A DNA stretch of 64,000 nt, taken from assembly GCF_013375035.1 (NCBI RefSeq), contig NZ_CP056032.1, positions 1,534,001-1,598,000 on the forward strand, read 5' to 3'. The DNA comes from Spirosoma sp. KUDC1026. GTDB lineage: Bacteria > Bacteroidota > Bacteroidia > Cytophagales > Spirosomataceae. The number at the start of each line of letters is the position of its first letter. Position 1 is the first letter of the stretch. A model generated the notes under the pieces. The model worked only from the letters and a program-made list of their open reading frames with translations. It was not told where the DNA came from and made no database searches. Shown here piece by piece: positions 52,192-61,375 of this stretch. The translations under genes and the position numbers were made by a program.

Positions 52192-53436
52192 ATGGAAATA
52201 GAAATTCCTCATCGTGCACTTGTCCTGCTAATTGGGGTGAGCAGTGCCGGCAAATCCTCGTTTGCCCGTCGGCATTTTAAATCCACCCAGATTGTTTCGT
52301 CCGATCATTACCGGGCTGTGCTGACGGATGATGAAAATGACCAGACTGTAACGGGCGATGCGTTCCGGCTGGTGCGTATTATTGTCGAAAAACGACTGCA
52401 ACGCGGCCTGCTGACGGTAATTGACGCCACAAACCTTAAAGCAACCGACCGGCGGGAATACCTCGACATGGCTCGTCAGTACGGGGTAATTGCTATCGCT
52501 CTGGTATTCCGACTACCGGCATCGGTACTTAACGGGCGGCATCAGGCCCGTCCCGATCGGAATTTTTCGGCCGATATCCTCCAGCGTCAGATCGAGATGA
52601 TGCCGATCCTGGACCGGAATCTGCCTTTCGAGGGCTTCCAGGCGATATACACGCTGGACTCTCCAGACGAGATCGAACAGACTGTTATCCATCAGAAAGC
52701 CTCCCGCACCGATGGACCCTTTGATATCATTGGCGATGTGCATGGCTGTTACGAAGAGTTACTCGAACTTCTTGCCAAGCTGGGTTACGAAGCCGCTACA
52801 TTTCAGTCGCCTACGGGCCGGAAAATCGTTTTTGTTGGCGATCTGGTCGACCGGGGGCCTGATTCAGTTGCGGTGCTTCGGCTGGTGATGCAACTGGTCG
52901 ATCAGGGAAAAGCACTGGCCGTTCTGGGCAATCACGATGACAAACTCCGCCGGAAACTGCTCGGCCGGAACGTAGACATGACCCACGGACTGGCCGAAAC
53001 CATAGCGCAGCTCGACGCTGAACCACCCGCTTTCCGGCAGCAGGTATTAACTTTTCTGGAGCGGACGCCGTACTATATTCGCCTGGACAACAAGCGGCTG
53101 ATTGTTGCTCATGCCGGCCTGCGCGAAGACCTGCAGGGACGTAGCGGGGAGTCGGTGCGGGCGTTCTGCCTGTTCGGCGAGACAACTGGCGAGGTTGATG
53201 CTCAGGGTCTGCCGGTGCGGATCAACTGGGCATCCAGTTACCAGGGAAAGGCGGTTGTGGTCTATGGCCATACGCCCGTGAGCGAGCCGGTCTGGATCAA
53301 TAATGCCATCGACGTCGATACGGGCTGCGTGTTTGGCGGAAAACTGACGGCGCTGCGGTATCCCGAACGGCAACTCGTATCGGTGCCGGCCAAACAGACC
53401 TACGCCGTTGCCAGACGACCATTTTTGACGTTGTAG
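52192..53436 (+). CDS. Two-domain polynucleotide kinase/metallophosphatase (Pnkp-like, no ligase domain)
   Basis: A 414-residue fusion. Residues 1-160 form a P-loop kinase (GVSSAGKSSF, Walker A at 15-23; IDATNLKATDRR later), and residues 175-405 a calcineurin-like phosphatase (FDIIGDVHGCYEEL, VGDLVDRGPDS, GNHDDKLR, VAHAGLRED, YGHTPV). Bacterial Pnkp RNA repair enzymes have kinase, 2',3'-phosphatase and ligase domains; here the third is absent. It could repair RNA or DNA ends with a separate ligase, or act on bis-nucleoside polyphosphates. ATG at 52192 gives the best N-terminus. Confidence 0.85.
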   Translation: MEIEIPHRALVLLIGVSSAGKSSFARRHFKSTQIVSSDHYRAVLTDDENDQTVTGDAFRLVRIIVEKRLQRGLLTVIDATNLKATDRREYLDMARQYGVIAIALVFRLPASVLNGRHQARPDRNFSADILQRQIEMMPILDRNLPFEGFQAIYTLDSPDEIEQTVIHQKASRTDGPFDIIGDVHGCYEELLELLAKLGYEAATFQSPTGRKIVFVGDLVDRGPDSVAVLRLVMQLVDQGKALAVLGNHDDKLRRKLLGRNVDMTHGLAETIAQLDAEPPAFRQQVLTFLERTPYYIRLDNKRLIVAHAGLREDLQGRSGESVRAFCLFGETTGEVDAQGLPVRINWASSYQGKAVVVYGHTPVSEPVWINNAIDVDTGCVFGGKLTALRYPERQLVSVPAKQTYAVARRPFLTL

Positions 53437-53444
53437 TTAGTTTA

Positions 53445-55406
53445 ATGACCATTAATCAGGAATCAATGATTCGTTTTGCTGCACTTTTCGGGGGCTTACT
53501 TTCCGGACTCGTTAGCTTTTCAGCCGTTGCCCAGTCGCCAAACGCCGACTCGCTTTTCGTTCGGCAGAACTATACCAAACTCGACCGGCAGATCACGATG
53601 CGGGATGGCACCAAGCTGTACACGCTTATCTACGTACCAACCGACGCGGGCGCGAGTAACCGTTACCCAATCCTGATGGAGCGAACACCGTATTCGGCTG
53701 GCCCCTATGGCGAAGCGAACTACCCCAAACGCGGCCCTGGTCCCGGAAGAGCGTTGTCGCAGGAGAAGTATATTTTCGTTTATCAGGACGTGCGGGGCCG
53801 CTATATGAGTGAAGGCCAGTTTGAAGAAATGACGCCAGGTCTAAATCAAGCCAGCAGAACCGGTCAACCACCCATGAAGGGCAAGAAAAGCGCTGCTCTT
53901 AAATCGACAACGGGCACCGACGAAAGCACCGATACGTATGACACAATTGAGTGGCTGCTTAAAAATATACCGAACAACAACGGTCGCGTTGGCATGATGG
54001 GGATTTCTTATCCCGGTTTCTACGCGTCGGCCGCCCTGCCCAGCGCGCATCCGGCCCTGAAAGCCGTATCGCCCCAGGCCCCCGTTACGGACGAGTTTAT
54101 GGGCGATGATGCCCGGCATAACGGCGCCTTCTTTCTGCTCGACAACTTCTCGTTCACGAATTATTTTGATTCTCCCCGCAAAGGACTCGTAGAAAATTAT
54201 AACCTGCTGTTCAACTGGCGGCCGAAAGATGCGTACCAGTTCTTCCTGGATCTGGGACCGCTAAAAAACACGAACAAAGCGCCGTATTTTAACAATCGCT
54301 CGAAAATCTGGAATGAGTATCTCGAACATGATACGTATGATGCATACTGGCAAAGCCGGAACATCCGCACCCATCTGAAAGACGTCAAACCCGCCACCCT
54401 CGTGGTAGGCGGCTGGTTTGACGCTGAGGATCTATTCGGCGCGCTACGTACTTACGAAGCCATTGAAAAGCAATCGTCGGGAAACAGTAATAAGCTGGTG
54501 ATGGGACCCTGGACACACGGCGCCTGGTCTCGGGAAGACTGGAGCCAGTTCGGTCCACTCTCGTTTGGCCAGAACACCGCTAAATACTACCGGGACAATC
54601 TGGAAAATAAGTTCTTTGCCTTCTATCTGAAAGGTAAAGGTGAGTTTGATGCGCCGGAAGCTTCGGTGTTCGATACGGGTACGAACACCTGGCAGGCCTT
54701 CGACGCCTGGCCGCCCAAAGCGGCTCAGCCAGAAGCTATGTATCTGCAGCCAGCGGGCAGGCTGTCAACAACCAAACCAGCTGGTAATAAGTCATTTGAA
54801 GAGTATGTCAGCGACCCGCAGAAGCCAGTACCTTATACGGACGGCGTTCAGTCCCGCCGGAATAATCAGTATATGATTGAAGATCAGCGGTTTGTGGCGA
54901 ACCGGCCGGATGTGGTTGTTTTTGAAACCGAACCGCTGTTGCAGGATATGACCGTAGCCGGACCGGTTGATGTACGCTTATTTGCATCAACGACCGGTAC
55001 GGATGCTGACTTTATCGTTAAGATTATCGATGTATTACCCGATACAGTTGCGACACCAACCGAAGGGCCTGCTAAAGGAATGACGCTGGCCAGGTACCAG
55101 CGACTAGTTCGGGCGGAGGTATTACGCGGTAAATTTCGGAATAGCTTTAGCCAGCCTGAGCCGTTCAAACCGGGTGAGGTAACGCCCGTAAACTTCCAGT
55201 TGCCCGATGTGATGCATACATTCAAGAAAGGTCATAAACTGATGGTTCAGGTGCAGCACTCGTGGTTCCCGCTGGTTGATCGTAATCCGCAGACCTTCCT
55301 GAATATAGGGAACGCCGAAGCCGCAGATTATAAAAAAGCTACCATCAAACTGCACCACGACGGGGAGCATCCGTCCCGAATTGAACTTCCTGTGTTAAGA
55401 AAGTAA
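53445..55406 (+). CDS. CocE/NonD family hydrolase, exported
   Basis: A 653-residue X-Pro dipeptidyl-peptidase (S15)/CocE-type serine hydrolase. A signal peptide (FAALFGGLLSGLVSFSAVAQ) follows the second ATG at 53466, which is an alternative start. The N-terminal hydrolase domain shows YVPTDAG, QDVRGRYMSEGQF, and the nucleophile GMMGISYPGFYA. A helical cap and the Asp/His region VGGWFDAEDLFGA and GPWTHGAWS follow. A C-terminal jelly-roll domain (about 450-650) completes the family layout. Likely periplasmic or outside the cell. It starts 8 bases after the kinase-phosphatase gene. Confidence 0.93.
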   Translation: MTINQESMIRFAALFGGLLSGLVSFSAVAQSPNADSLFVRQNYTKLDRQITMRDGTKLYTLIYVPTDAGASNRYPILMERTPYSAGPYGEANYPKRGPGPGRALSQEKYIFVYQDVRGRYMSEGQFEEMTPGLNQASRTGQPPMKGKKSAALKSTTGTDESTDTYDTIEWLLKNIPNNNGRVGMMGISYPGFYASAALPSAHPALKAVSPQAPVTDEFMGDDARHNGAFFLLDNFSFTNYFDSPRKGLVENYNLLFNWRPKDAYQFFLDLGPLKNTNKAPYFNNRSKIWNEYLEHDTYDAYWQSRNIRTHLKDVKPATLVVGGWFDAEDLFGALRTYEAIEKQSSGNSNKLVMGPWTHGAWSREDWSQFGPLSFGQNTAKYYRDNLENKFFAFYLKGKGEFDAPEASVFDTGTNTWQAFDAWPPKAAQPEAMYLQPAGRLSTTKPAGNKSFEEYVSDPQKPVPYTDGVQSRRNNQYMIEDQRFVANRPDVVVFETEPLLQDMTVAGPVDVRLFASTTGTDADFIVKIIDVLPDTVATPTEGPAKGMTLARYQRLVRAEVLRGKFRNSFSQPEPFKPGEVTPVNFQLPDVMHTFKKGHKLMVQVQHSWFPLVDRNPQTFLNIGNAEAADYKKATIKLHHDGEHPSRIELPVLRK

Positions 55407-55413
55407 GTCGCTT

Positions 55414-55573
55414 CTTAACATTGGCTTAACATTGAAACTGATGCGAAGGACAAGGAAGCTGCTGATAAAGTAGCTTCCTTGTCTTGTTTTTGGATGTTAT
55501 GGACGTTTGAGAGAGAAGAATTGGCTTTTTCAATGTTAAGTTTTTGCCAAAAGGTGAAAACTTAACATTGAAA
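55414..55573. repeat. CTTAACATTG repeat family with 17-bp hairpin
   Basis: The decamer occurs directly at 55414-55423, 55425-55434 and 55561-55570 and inverted at 55531-55540. The last two copies form a perfect 17-bp hairpin (55528-55544 and 55557-55573) with a 12-base loop. The elements surround the CocE terminator and precede the TonB-CTD-like gene. Confidence 0.7.
55449..55492 (+). terminator. Terminator after the CocE/NonD gene
   Basis: A 12-bp perfect stem (55449-55460 and 55472-55483) with an 11-base loop is followed by a T run. Confidence 0.8.
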
Positions 55574-55681
55574 TCTTAACAATTACGTAATAATTTGGTA
55601 ATATTGACATAACATTAGTCCCGACGACTGAATAAGGGATTGGGCGAGTGGGCATTGTTTTAACTTAACGCATACGAAGTC

Positions 55682-56029
55682 ATGAAAAAGACACTCTTTT
55701 TTCTTTCGCTGGTAGGCTTCCTGGCAACGCAAGCCTCCGCTACGCCAGAAAAAAACCGAAAAACAAAAGCTCCTAAAGCGAGCATGGAGCAGCAACTTTC
55801 CAGATACATTACGTATCCCGACGCCATGAAGTCAACGCATCAGGCCGGGGTCGTGGTGATTCAGTTTCGGGTAAACGACGCCAATGAGCTGAATAATCTG
55901 AAAGTGTTCAGTAAAAATGAGGAGCTCAACTCAACTATTGTCAAACAATTAGTGGGTAAGAAACTGGTTGGATACGGTGATGATTCAGAGGAACTGCATA
56001 CGGTCCGGCTTCGTTTTCAGCCCGAATAA
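55682..56029 (+). CDS. Small exported protein with TonB C-terminal-like domain
   Basis: A 115-residue protein with a signal peptide (TLFFLSLVGFLATQASA). The mature part has the TonB C-terminal fold pattern: YITYPDAMKSTHQAGVVVIQF, then VNDANELNNLKVFSKNEEL and a final amphipathic strand VRLRFQPE. It lacks the membrane anchor and Pro-rich spacer of TonB. Small periplasmic TonB-CTD proteins are common in Bacteroidota and may bind outer-membrane receptors. Preceded by the repeat/hairpin region and followed by a terminator. Confidence 0.7.
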   Translation: MKKTLFFLSLVGFLATQASATPEKNRKTKAPKASMEQQLSRYITYPDAMKSTHQAGVVVIQFRVNDANELNNLKVFSKNEELNSTIVKQLVGKKLVGYGDDSEELHTVRLRFQPE

Positions 56030-56044
56030 GTAATACATTTCAAG

Positions 56045-56080
56045 AGCCGCTCAGCAACGTATTGCTGAGCGGCTTTTTCG
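56045..56080 (+). terminator. Hairpin terminator
   Basis: A perfect 13-bp stem (56045-56057 and 56062-56074) with a 4-base loop runs into a T tract, 15 bases after the TonB-CTD-like gene. Confidence 0.9.
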
Positions 56081-56134
56081 TGCGTAAACATTTGCGTTTG
56101 CCCCGCCGTTAGTCAGAAAATACTCTGTTCATGT

Positions 56135-57448
56135 ATGTCTGAAGCGTTATCGCTTGTGTGGCTCCGGCGCGATTTGCGGCTTGAAGACAACGCTGCCTTC
56201 TACCACGCCCTCCGAAGCGGCCACCCCGTAGTACCGGTTTTTATATTTGACAAAATCATTCTGGATCAGCTGGACGACAAAGCCGATCGGCGTGTTACGT
56301 TTCTTGTTCAGGAAATCAACCGACTGCGCGACGAACTGGCTGAGTACGGTTCGTCCATAGTCGTGCGTTACGGCAAACCGGTCGACGTGTGGAACGAATT
56401 AATCAAGGAGTACACGATTAGTGACGTGTTCACCAATTATGATTATGAGGTGTACGCTAAAGAGCGGGATAAAACCATCGGCGAACTGCTCGATAAAAAG
56501 GGCATCGGATTCCACAGCAGCAAGGATCAGACAATTTTCGATCGGGATGAGGTATTGACCAAAACGAATAAGCCCTACACCGTTTATACGCCCTACAGTA
56601 AAAGCTGGCATAAGAAACTTGACGAGTTCTATCTGAAATCGTACCCGACCAAAAAATACGTCGATCGGCTCTACCAAACAAAATCACTGCCCATACCAAC
56701 GTTGAACGATATGTGTTTCGAACCCGTTGACGACAACATTCCGCCCCGAACGGTTTCCGGAAAGCTCCTGAATAGCTACGGCGATACGCGCGACTATCCG
56801 GCCCTGAAACGGGGCACGAGCCAGTTGAGTATGCACCTGCGATTCGGCACGATCAGTATCCGGGAATTGGCGCGACAGGCGCAAAAAGCAAAGGACAAAA
56901 CGTTTCTGAACGAGCTTTGCTGGCGGGATTTCTATTTTCAGGTGCTTGATCACAACCCACACGTTGAAAAACACTCGTTTCGATACGACTACGATAAAAT
57001 AGCCTGGCGCAATAACGAGGACGATTTTGAGAAGTGGTGTCAGGGAAAAACAGGCTACCCTATTGTCGACGCGGGAATGCGCCAGCTGAACACTATTGGC
57101 TGGATGCACAACCGCGTTCGCATGATCACGGCCAGCTTTCTCTGCAAACACCTGCTGATTGACTGGCGGTGGGGTGAAGCGTATTTTGGGAAGAAACTGC
57201 GGGATTATGATCTGTCGGCCAACAACGGCGGCTGGCAGTGGGCTGCCGGTTCAGGAACGGACGCTGCCCCCTATTTCCGGGTGTTCAACCCGACGGAACA
57301 GGCTAAAAAGTTTGATCCTGACAAGACGTACGTCAAACAGTGGGTGCCGGAATTCGGTACGTCTGATTATCCAGAACCCATGGTTGAGCATACGAAAGCC
57401 AGGGAGAGAGCTCTCGCTGCGTATCGGAAAGCCCTGAAAAAGTCCTGA
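56135..57448 (+). CDS. phrB: Deoxyribodipyrimidine photolyase
   Basis: A 437-residue FAD-containing light-dependent DNA repair enzyme that splits cyclobutane pyrimidine dimers. The N-terminal antenna domain starts with LVWLRRDLRLEDNAAF. The catalytic domain has SQLSMHLRFGTISIRELAR, WCQGKTGYPIVDAGMRQLNTIGWMHNRVRM and the FAD-binding LRDYDLSANNGGWQWAAGSGTDA block, ending with the class I CPD pattern. The stop abuts that of the convergent transglycosylase gene, so no intergenic terminator exists. Confidence 0.97.
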   Translation: MSEALSLVWLRRDLRLEDNAAFYHALRSGHPVVPVFIFDKIILDQLDDKADRRVTFLVQEINRLRDELAEYGSSIVVRYGKPVDVWNELIKEYTISDVFTNYDYEVYAKERDKTIGELLDKKGIGFHSSKDQTIFDRDEVLTKTNKPYTVYTPYSKSWHKKLDEFYLKSYPTKKYVDRLYQTKSLPIPTLNDMCFEPVDDNIPPRTVSGKLLNSYGDTRDYPALKRGTSQLSMHLRFGTISIRELARQAQKAKDKTFLNELCWRDFYFQVLDHNPHVEKHSFRYDYDKIAWRNNEDDFEKWCQGKTGYPIVDAGMRQLNTIGWMHNRVRMITASFLCKHLLIDWRWGEAYFGKKLRDYDLSANNGGWQWAAGSGTDAAPYFRVFNPTEQAKKFDPDKTYVKQWVPEFGTSDYPEPMVEHTKARERALAAYRKALKKS

Positions 57449-58699
57449 TTATAACTTCCAGTCCACCTGCCAGCCTTTCTGGATAGTCCTGGGTTTTGGG
57501 ACGCCCGCCAGCCCGGTAGCCGGGTTGATAGCAAGCAAAGAGAGAGAAACCGTAGCATTAGTATCGGCTGTTACGGCTTTCGTCGCGCGGAAGAAGATGT
57601 TTCCCTGCCGGTCAATATCGTCAATCAGGGCATACAGAAAATCCCCTTTGTGTAGCTGCGTTTCGTCAATCTGTACGTCTTCTGTCAGCGTAAACGCCCA
57701 ACTCTGCCCAACTTTTAACATACCCGCTTTGAGCAGCCGCGCTGTTACGTCGCCCATAAAAATAGTGGGGTGGGCGGCTCGTTGCTTCAGCAGATCGGAG
57801 AGCAGACTGTCCATAAGAACGGCTTCGCTGCGTTGCGGAGGTCGATTATCGGCTAGCGACTCGACCGGGACACCAACCGGTTCAGGATCTTCGTCCTGGA
57901 GCCACCCCATCCGCCGGGCCTGCTCGCGCTCCTGCTCGTAGGGGTTACCCATATCGGCCAGCATCATCCCAACAGAACCAACGCCATAAGATGGGTTGGT
58001 AAATAACTCCTTCATAGCCAGGATTCGGTAAAGGTAGTAACCCGTTTCGGGGTTCATGGCCATGGCGTAGTAGTTGCGGTGGCCCGCCCGAACGATCTTG
58101 CGCTGCACCATACCTACGCCACCATTATAAGCGGCAGCCACCAGGGTCCAGGAGCCCAGCTTCTGATGAAGGAATTTCAGGTATCGGCAGGCCGCTTCAG
58201 TCGATTTACGGAGGTCTGTACGTTCGTCGTTACTGGGAGTGATAGAAAGCCCCATATCCAGGGCTGTTTCATCCATGAATTGCCAGTAACCAACCGCCCC
58301 CGCCGAGGATACCGCGTTTGCCTGCCAGGCACTTTCAATCAAAGGCAGATACTTGAAATCGTTCGGGATGCTGTGCTTGCGCAGGATTGGCTCGATAACG
58401 GTAAAAAACGGAGCGGACCGCGCTTTCAAGCCGCGCACATGCCGAACGTAACCCGAGCTGCCTGCCAGCGCCAGCGCGAGTTTTGATGAAACCGTCCCCT
58501 GTTCGGTCGGGACAACCTCCCCGCAGAAATGCAGCCGGGCGGGGTTGCCTAGTGCAGACACCCCGTGATTGGTCGCCGGGTGCCGACGAGGTAGTTTCGA
58601 CGGTTTTTTCTGCGCAAAGCCAGATTGCCCAAGACTGGTTATACACAAGGCAAGTACGGCAAGTATTGACCGAAGCGAATAGTGGCGAAGGGGAATCAA
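57449..58699 (-). CDS. Lytic transglycosylase (GH23/SLT-type), first of three
   Basis: A 416-residue exported muramidase-like enzyme starting with TTG, with a signal peptide (SILAVLALCITSLGQSGFAQ). After a short basic stretch comes HFCGEVVPTEQ, shared by all three neighbours. The SLT domain has the catalytic Glu122 in PLIESAWQANAV, then GAVGYWQFM and VAAAYNGGVGMVQ. The C-terminal domain (about 305-416) with GQSWAFTLTEDVQIDE and GDFLYALIDDI resembles the second paralogue's. It would cleave glycan strands and release anhydromuropeptides. Confidence 0.88.
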   Translation of the reverse strand: MIPLRHYSLRSILAVLALCITSLGQSGFAQKKPSKLPRRHPATNHGVSALGNPARLHFCGEVVPTEQGTVSSKLALALAGSSGYVRHVRGLKARSAPFFTVIEPILRKHSIPNDFKYLPLIESAWQANAVSSAGAVGYWQFMDETALDMGLSITPSNDERTDLRKSTEAACRYLKFLHQKLGSWTLVAAAYNGGVGMVQRKIVRAGHRNYYAMAMNPETGYYLYRILAMKELFTNPSYGVGSVGMMLADMGNPYEQEREQARRMGWLQDEDPEPVGVPVESLADNRPPQRSEAVLMDSLLSDLLKQRAAHPTIFMGDVTARLLKAGMLKVGQSWAFTLTEDVQIDETQLHKGDFLYALIDDIDRQGNIFFRATKAVTADTNATVSLSLLAINPATGLAGVPKPRTIQKGWQVDWKL

Positions 58700-58767
58700 T
58701 TAATGAACAAGTTGTTGAGCCCATGAACAACGGAAAAATTGGCCGTTTTAGTTCGTGAGTGTATGAT

Positions 58768-59982
58768 TTACAGCGTTTTCCAGGTCAATATCCAGCCCGT
58801 TTTGACGTTTTCAACGTCGGATAACGTAATGCCCAATCGGCCCGTAGCCGCATCGACGACGGCTAAAGCCAGCTCGTACGTGTGTTTCTCCAGTGACGAG
58901 TAAAGTTTGTCGGCACGCAGGTACAAACGATTCGTTTTGGGATCGATGTCCTCAATAATAGCGTAGAGAATATCGCCTTCTTCTACCGTTTTGCCGTCGG
59001 CCAGCCCATCGCGGGTGAGGTGAAACACCCACGTTTGTCCCCGTTGCAGCGCTGCCGCTTCAACCAGCTTCGCTTTAATACCCCCTCTGAAAACGTCGGC
59101 TGCGTTGGGCAGGGCTATTGCCAGGTCATCGGTACTAACCCTGCCCGCGTCTGCATCGACAACATTATCGGCCAGTTGCGTCGATTCATCCAGTAAACCT
59201 TCTGGCAGAATGGCTTCGCTGTCGGGCAGTGAAGCCCCTTTCTCCAACGGGCCATTCAGCAAAGCGAGCAGTCGCTCCGGAATGATACCTTCGTAGTGCT
59301 GATAATTTGTCAGCAGCTCTTTGAACGCCAGAATCCGGTAGAGATACTGCCCCGTTTCGGCGTTCAGATGCAGGGAATAATAATCCCGGTGCTGCTGCCG
59401 ACGAATATTGCTCAACAGCGCTCCGATACCATTGTTGTAGGCGGCAGCAGCCAGGGTCCAGGAACCTAGCTGATCGTGCAAATAGCGCAGATACCGACAG
59501 GCCGCTGTTGTGGATTTGACCAGATTCTGCCGCTCGTCGTGGCCTGGCTTAACAGAAAGCCCTAATTCCCGGGCCGTAGCGGGCATGAACTGCCAGTACC
59601 CCACGGCACCCTTGGGCGAAACCGCAAACCCACGCAGCGCGCTCTCTACCAGCGGAAGGTATTTGAAATCAAGCGGAATACGATGCCGCTCCAGAATAGG
59701 CTCGATAACTGGGAAAAACTCGGCCGACCGCTGGCGAATCAGCATCAGCGCCTGCGCCTGGTTCGTGTTCCGGACCAGCGCCGAAACCAGCCGTCGGGCA
59801 ACGGCCTCTTCGTGCAGAGGAACCGACTCGCCACAGAAATAAACGGGCGACAGCCTGGGTGGAAAAGTACGGGGAGCGTCAGCTAACAGCGCTGGATCGA
59901 CTGATGGGTTGGCGAAAGCCAGTGCTGAAAACCCCATCAGACATAGCTTCGTTAGTAACGCGACTATGACTATTAACTTCAT
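58768..59982 (-). CDS. Lytic transglycosylase (GH23/SLT-type), second of three
   Basis: A 404-residue paralogue from ATG at 59982, with signal peptide (VIVALLTKLCLMGFSALAFA). It has the shared YFCGESVPLHEEAV segment, catalytic Glu113 in PLVESALRGF, GAVGYWQFMPATARELGL and AAAYNNGIGALL. The C-terminal domain (from about 310) contains RGQTWVFHLTRDG and GDILYAIIEDIDP, like the first. This last domain looks a little like the C-terminal part of conjugative TraM proteins, but I am not sure. It is 68 bases upstream of the first paralogue. Confidence 0.88.
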   Translation of the reverse strand: MKLIVIVALLTKLCLMGFSALAFANPSVDPALLADAPRTFPPRLSPVYFCGESVPLHEEAVARRLVSALVRNTNQAQALMLIRQRSAEFFPVIEPILERHRIPLDFKYLPLVESALRGFAVSPKGAVGYWQFMPATARELGLSVKPGHDERQNLVKSTTAACRYLRYLHDQLGSWTLAAAAYNNGIGALLSNIRRQQHRDYYSLHLNAETGQYLYRILAFKELLTNYQHYEGIIPERLLALLNGPLEKGASLPDSEAILPEGLLDESTQLADNVVDADAGRVSTDDLAIALPNAADVFRGGIKAKLVEAAALQRGQTWVFHLTRDGLADGKTVEEGDILYAIIEDIDPKTNRLYLRADKLYSSLEKHTYELALAVVDAATGRLGITLSDVENVKTGWILTWKTL

Positions 59983-60127
59983 CAAACGGTAGATACGGTT
60001 GCAAATCGGCTACCTGTTTGACGAAAGAATAATAGTATAGTAACAAGATGGATTAAAGATTTTACCCACTAACTGCTCGGGTACCGACGCACATCCCTGG
60101 GAACAAAGCATAAAACAGGCTGCTTGA

Positions 60128-61222
60128 TTAGATCCAGTCCCAGATGTGAACTGGCCGCATACCCGCGTCTTTTTTGCGTTTCAGGAAGCGCGGTCGCCGG
60201 AAACGAAGGACCATGATGCCCATCATCAGCTTTTTGATAGGCAGGCTCGTGCTGGGCGTATCCAGATCCCCGTCGGGCATTGATAGGCTTTTTCGGAGTG
60301 AAGCGGCCCGGGCAATAAGTTGCTGCGTATCCGATGGCAGCCTGGTCAGTGACGTATTATGACGAGGTCCCCAGGTTGGGTCTGCGTAGTCGACGTCAAC
60401 TAATTCGACTGTTGGAGAGTCATCGATTTTCTTGGGAGTTGCCAGTGGCTTGTTCCAATTGGGCAGCGGCTTAGTCAGCTCCGCGATAGTAGTTTCGTTG
60501 AGCAGCAGGGCATACTGACGCGGGTTACTGAGCAATTCTTTGTAGGCCAGAATCCGGAACAGGTAGTGGCTCGTTTCGCGATGCAGCCGCAGCTTGTAAT
60601 AATTTGACTGCTTCTGCTGGCTCATTTTATTCTGGACATGCGTAATGCCGCCGTTGTAGGCGGCAGCTACCAGCGTCCAGGAGCCAAGCTCTCCGTAAAG
60701 CTGGTGCAGATACCGGCAAACGGCAACGGTTGATTTATCCAGGTCGTACCGCTCATCGACTTTGCTCGATACGGTCAGTCCCAGTTCGCGGGCGGTACCG
60801 GGCATCAGTTGCCAGTAGCCAGAAGCCCCTTTCCGTGATGTACTGTGGTTGACCAGCGCGCTTTCAACCAAGGGCATAAACCGGAAATCGCGTGGAATGC
60901 GGTACTTAACCAGAATGGGGTCAATAATCTTAAAAAACTTGGATGCTTTTTCCCGCATGTCAATCAGACATGCGGTCTGTGAACCATAGGTACGTAACGT
61001 CTGCGTCCATCGGCGGGAAACCTTACGTTCGTGAACCGGGACTTCTTCCCCGCAGAAATAAATCGGGAAAATACGTTTTGAGGAATCTGCAACCAGAAGA
61101 GAGGGCGTGTCCAGACTGTTCGCTAGCGACAAATTTCGGCTCGTATCGGCCCCGGTCGTTACCAGAGCAAAGGCGGGCTTTACAGCGGCCAGGAGCAGTG
61201 AAAGACTAACTTCTTTAATCAA
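60128..61222 (-). CDS. Lytic transglycosylase (GH23/SLT-type), third of three
   Basis: A 364-residue paralogue with a TTG start and a short signal-like N-terminus. YFCGEEVPVHERKV, the catalytic Glu120 in PLVESALVNH, GASGYWQLMPGTARELGL and AAAYNGGITHVQ are kept. The C-terminal domain of its neighbours is missing; instead it ends in a short basic tail (RFRRPRFLKRKKDAG). It is 145 bases upstream of the second paralogue. The TTG start is the only plausible one. Confidence 0.85.
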   Translation of the reverse strand: MIKEVSLSLLLAAVKPAFALVTTGADTSRNLSLANSLDTPSLLVADSSKRIFPIYFCGEEVPVHERKVSRRWTQTLRTYGSQTACLIDMREKASKFFKIIDPILVKYRIPRDFRFMPLVESALVNHSTSRKGASGYWQLMPGTARELGLTVSSKVDERYDLDKSTVAVCRYLHQLYGELGSWTLVAAAYNGGITHVQNKMSQQKQSNYYKLRLHRETSHYLFRILAYKELLSNPRQYALLLNETTIAELTKPLPNWNKPLATPKKIDDSPTVELVDVDYADPTWGPRHNTSLTRLPSDTQQLIARAASLRKSLSMPDGDLDTPSTSLPIKKLMMGIMVLRFRRPRFLKRKKDAGMRPVHIWDWI

Positions 61223-61258
61223 AATAATGGTATTTGTTGTGGTACATTAAGACGACAA

Positions 61259-61281
61259 AACCCGTACTGACGTAACGGGTT
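61259..61281 (-). terminator. Probable terminator after recQ
   Basis: A 7-bp stem (61259-61265 and 61275-61281) is followed on the minus strand by TTTT, about 95 bases after the recQ stop. Confidence 0.5.
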
Positions 61282-61375
61282 CGGCGACTAACTGAGAACG
61301 AAATTAAGCGACTAGGGCGTAATAACCTACGGGGTAATCTGTGAATTATCCAACGGTCCAGGTTAAATTTGGATT

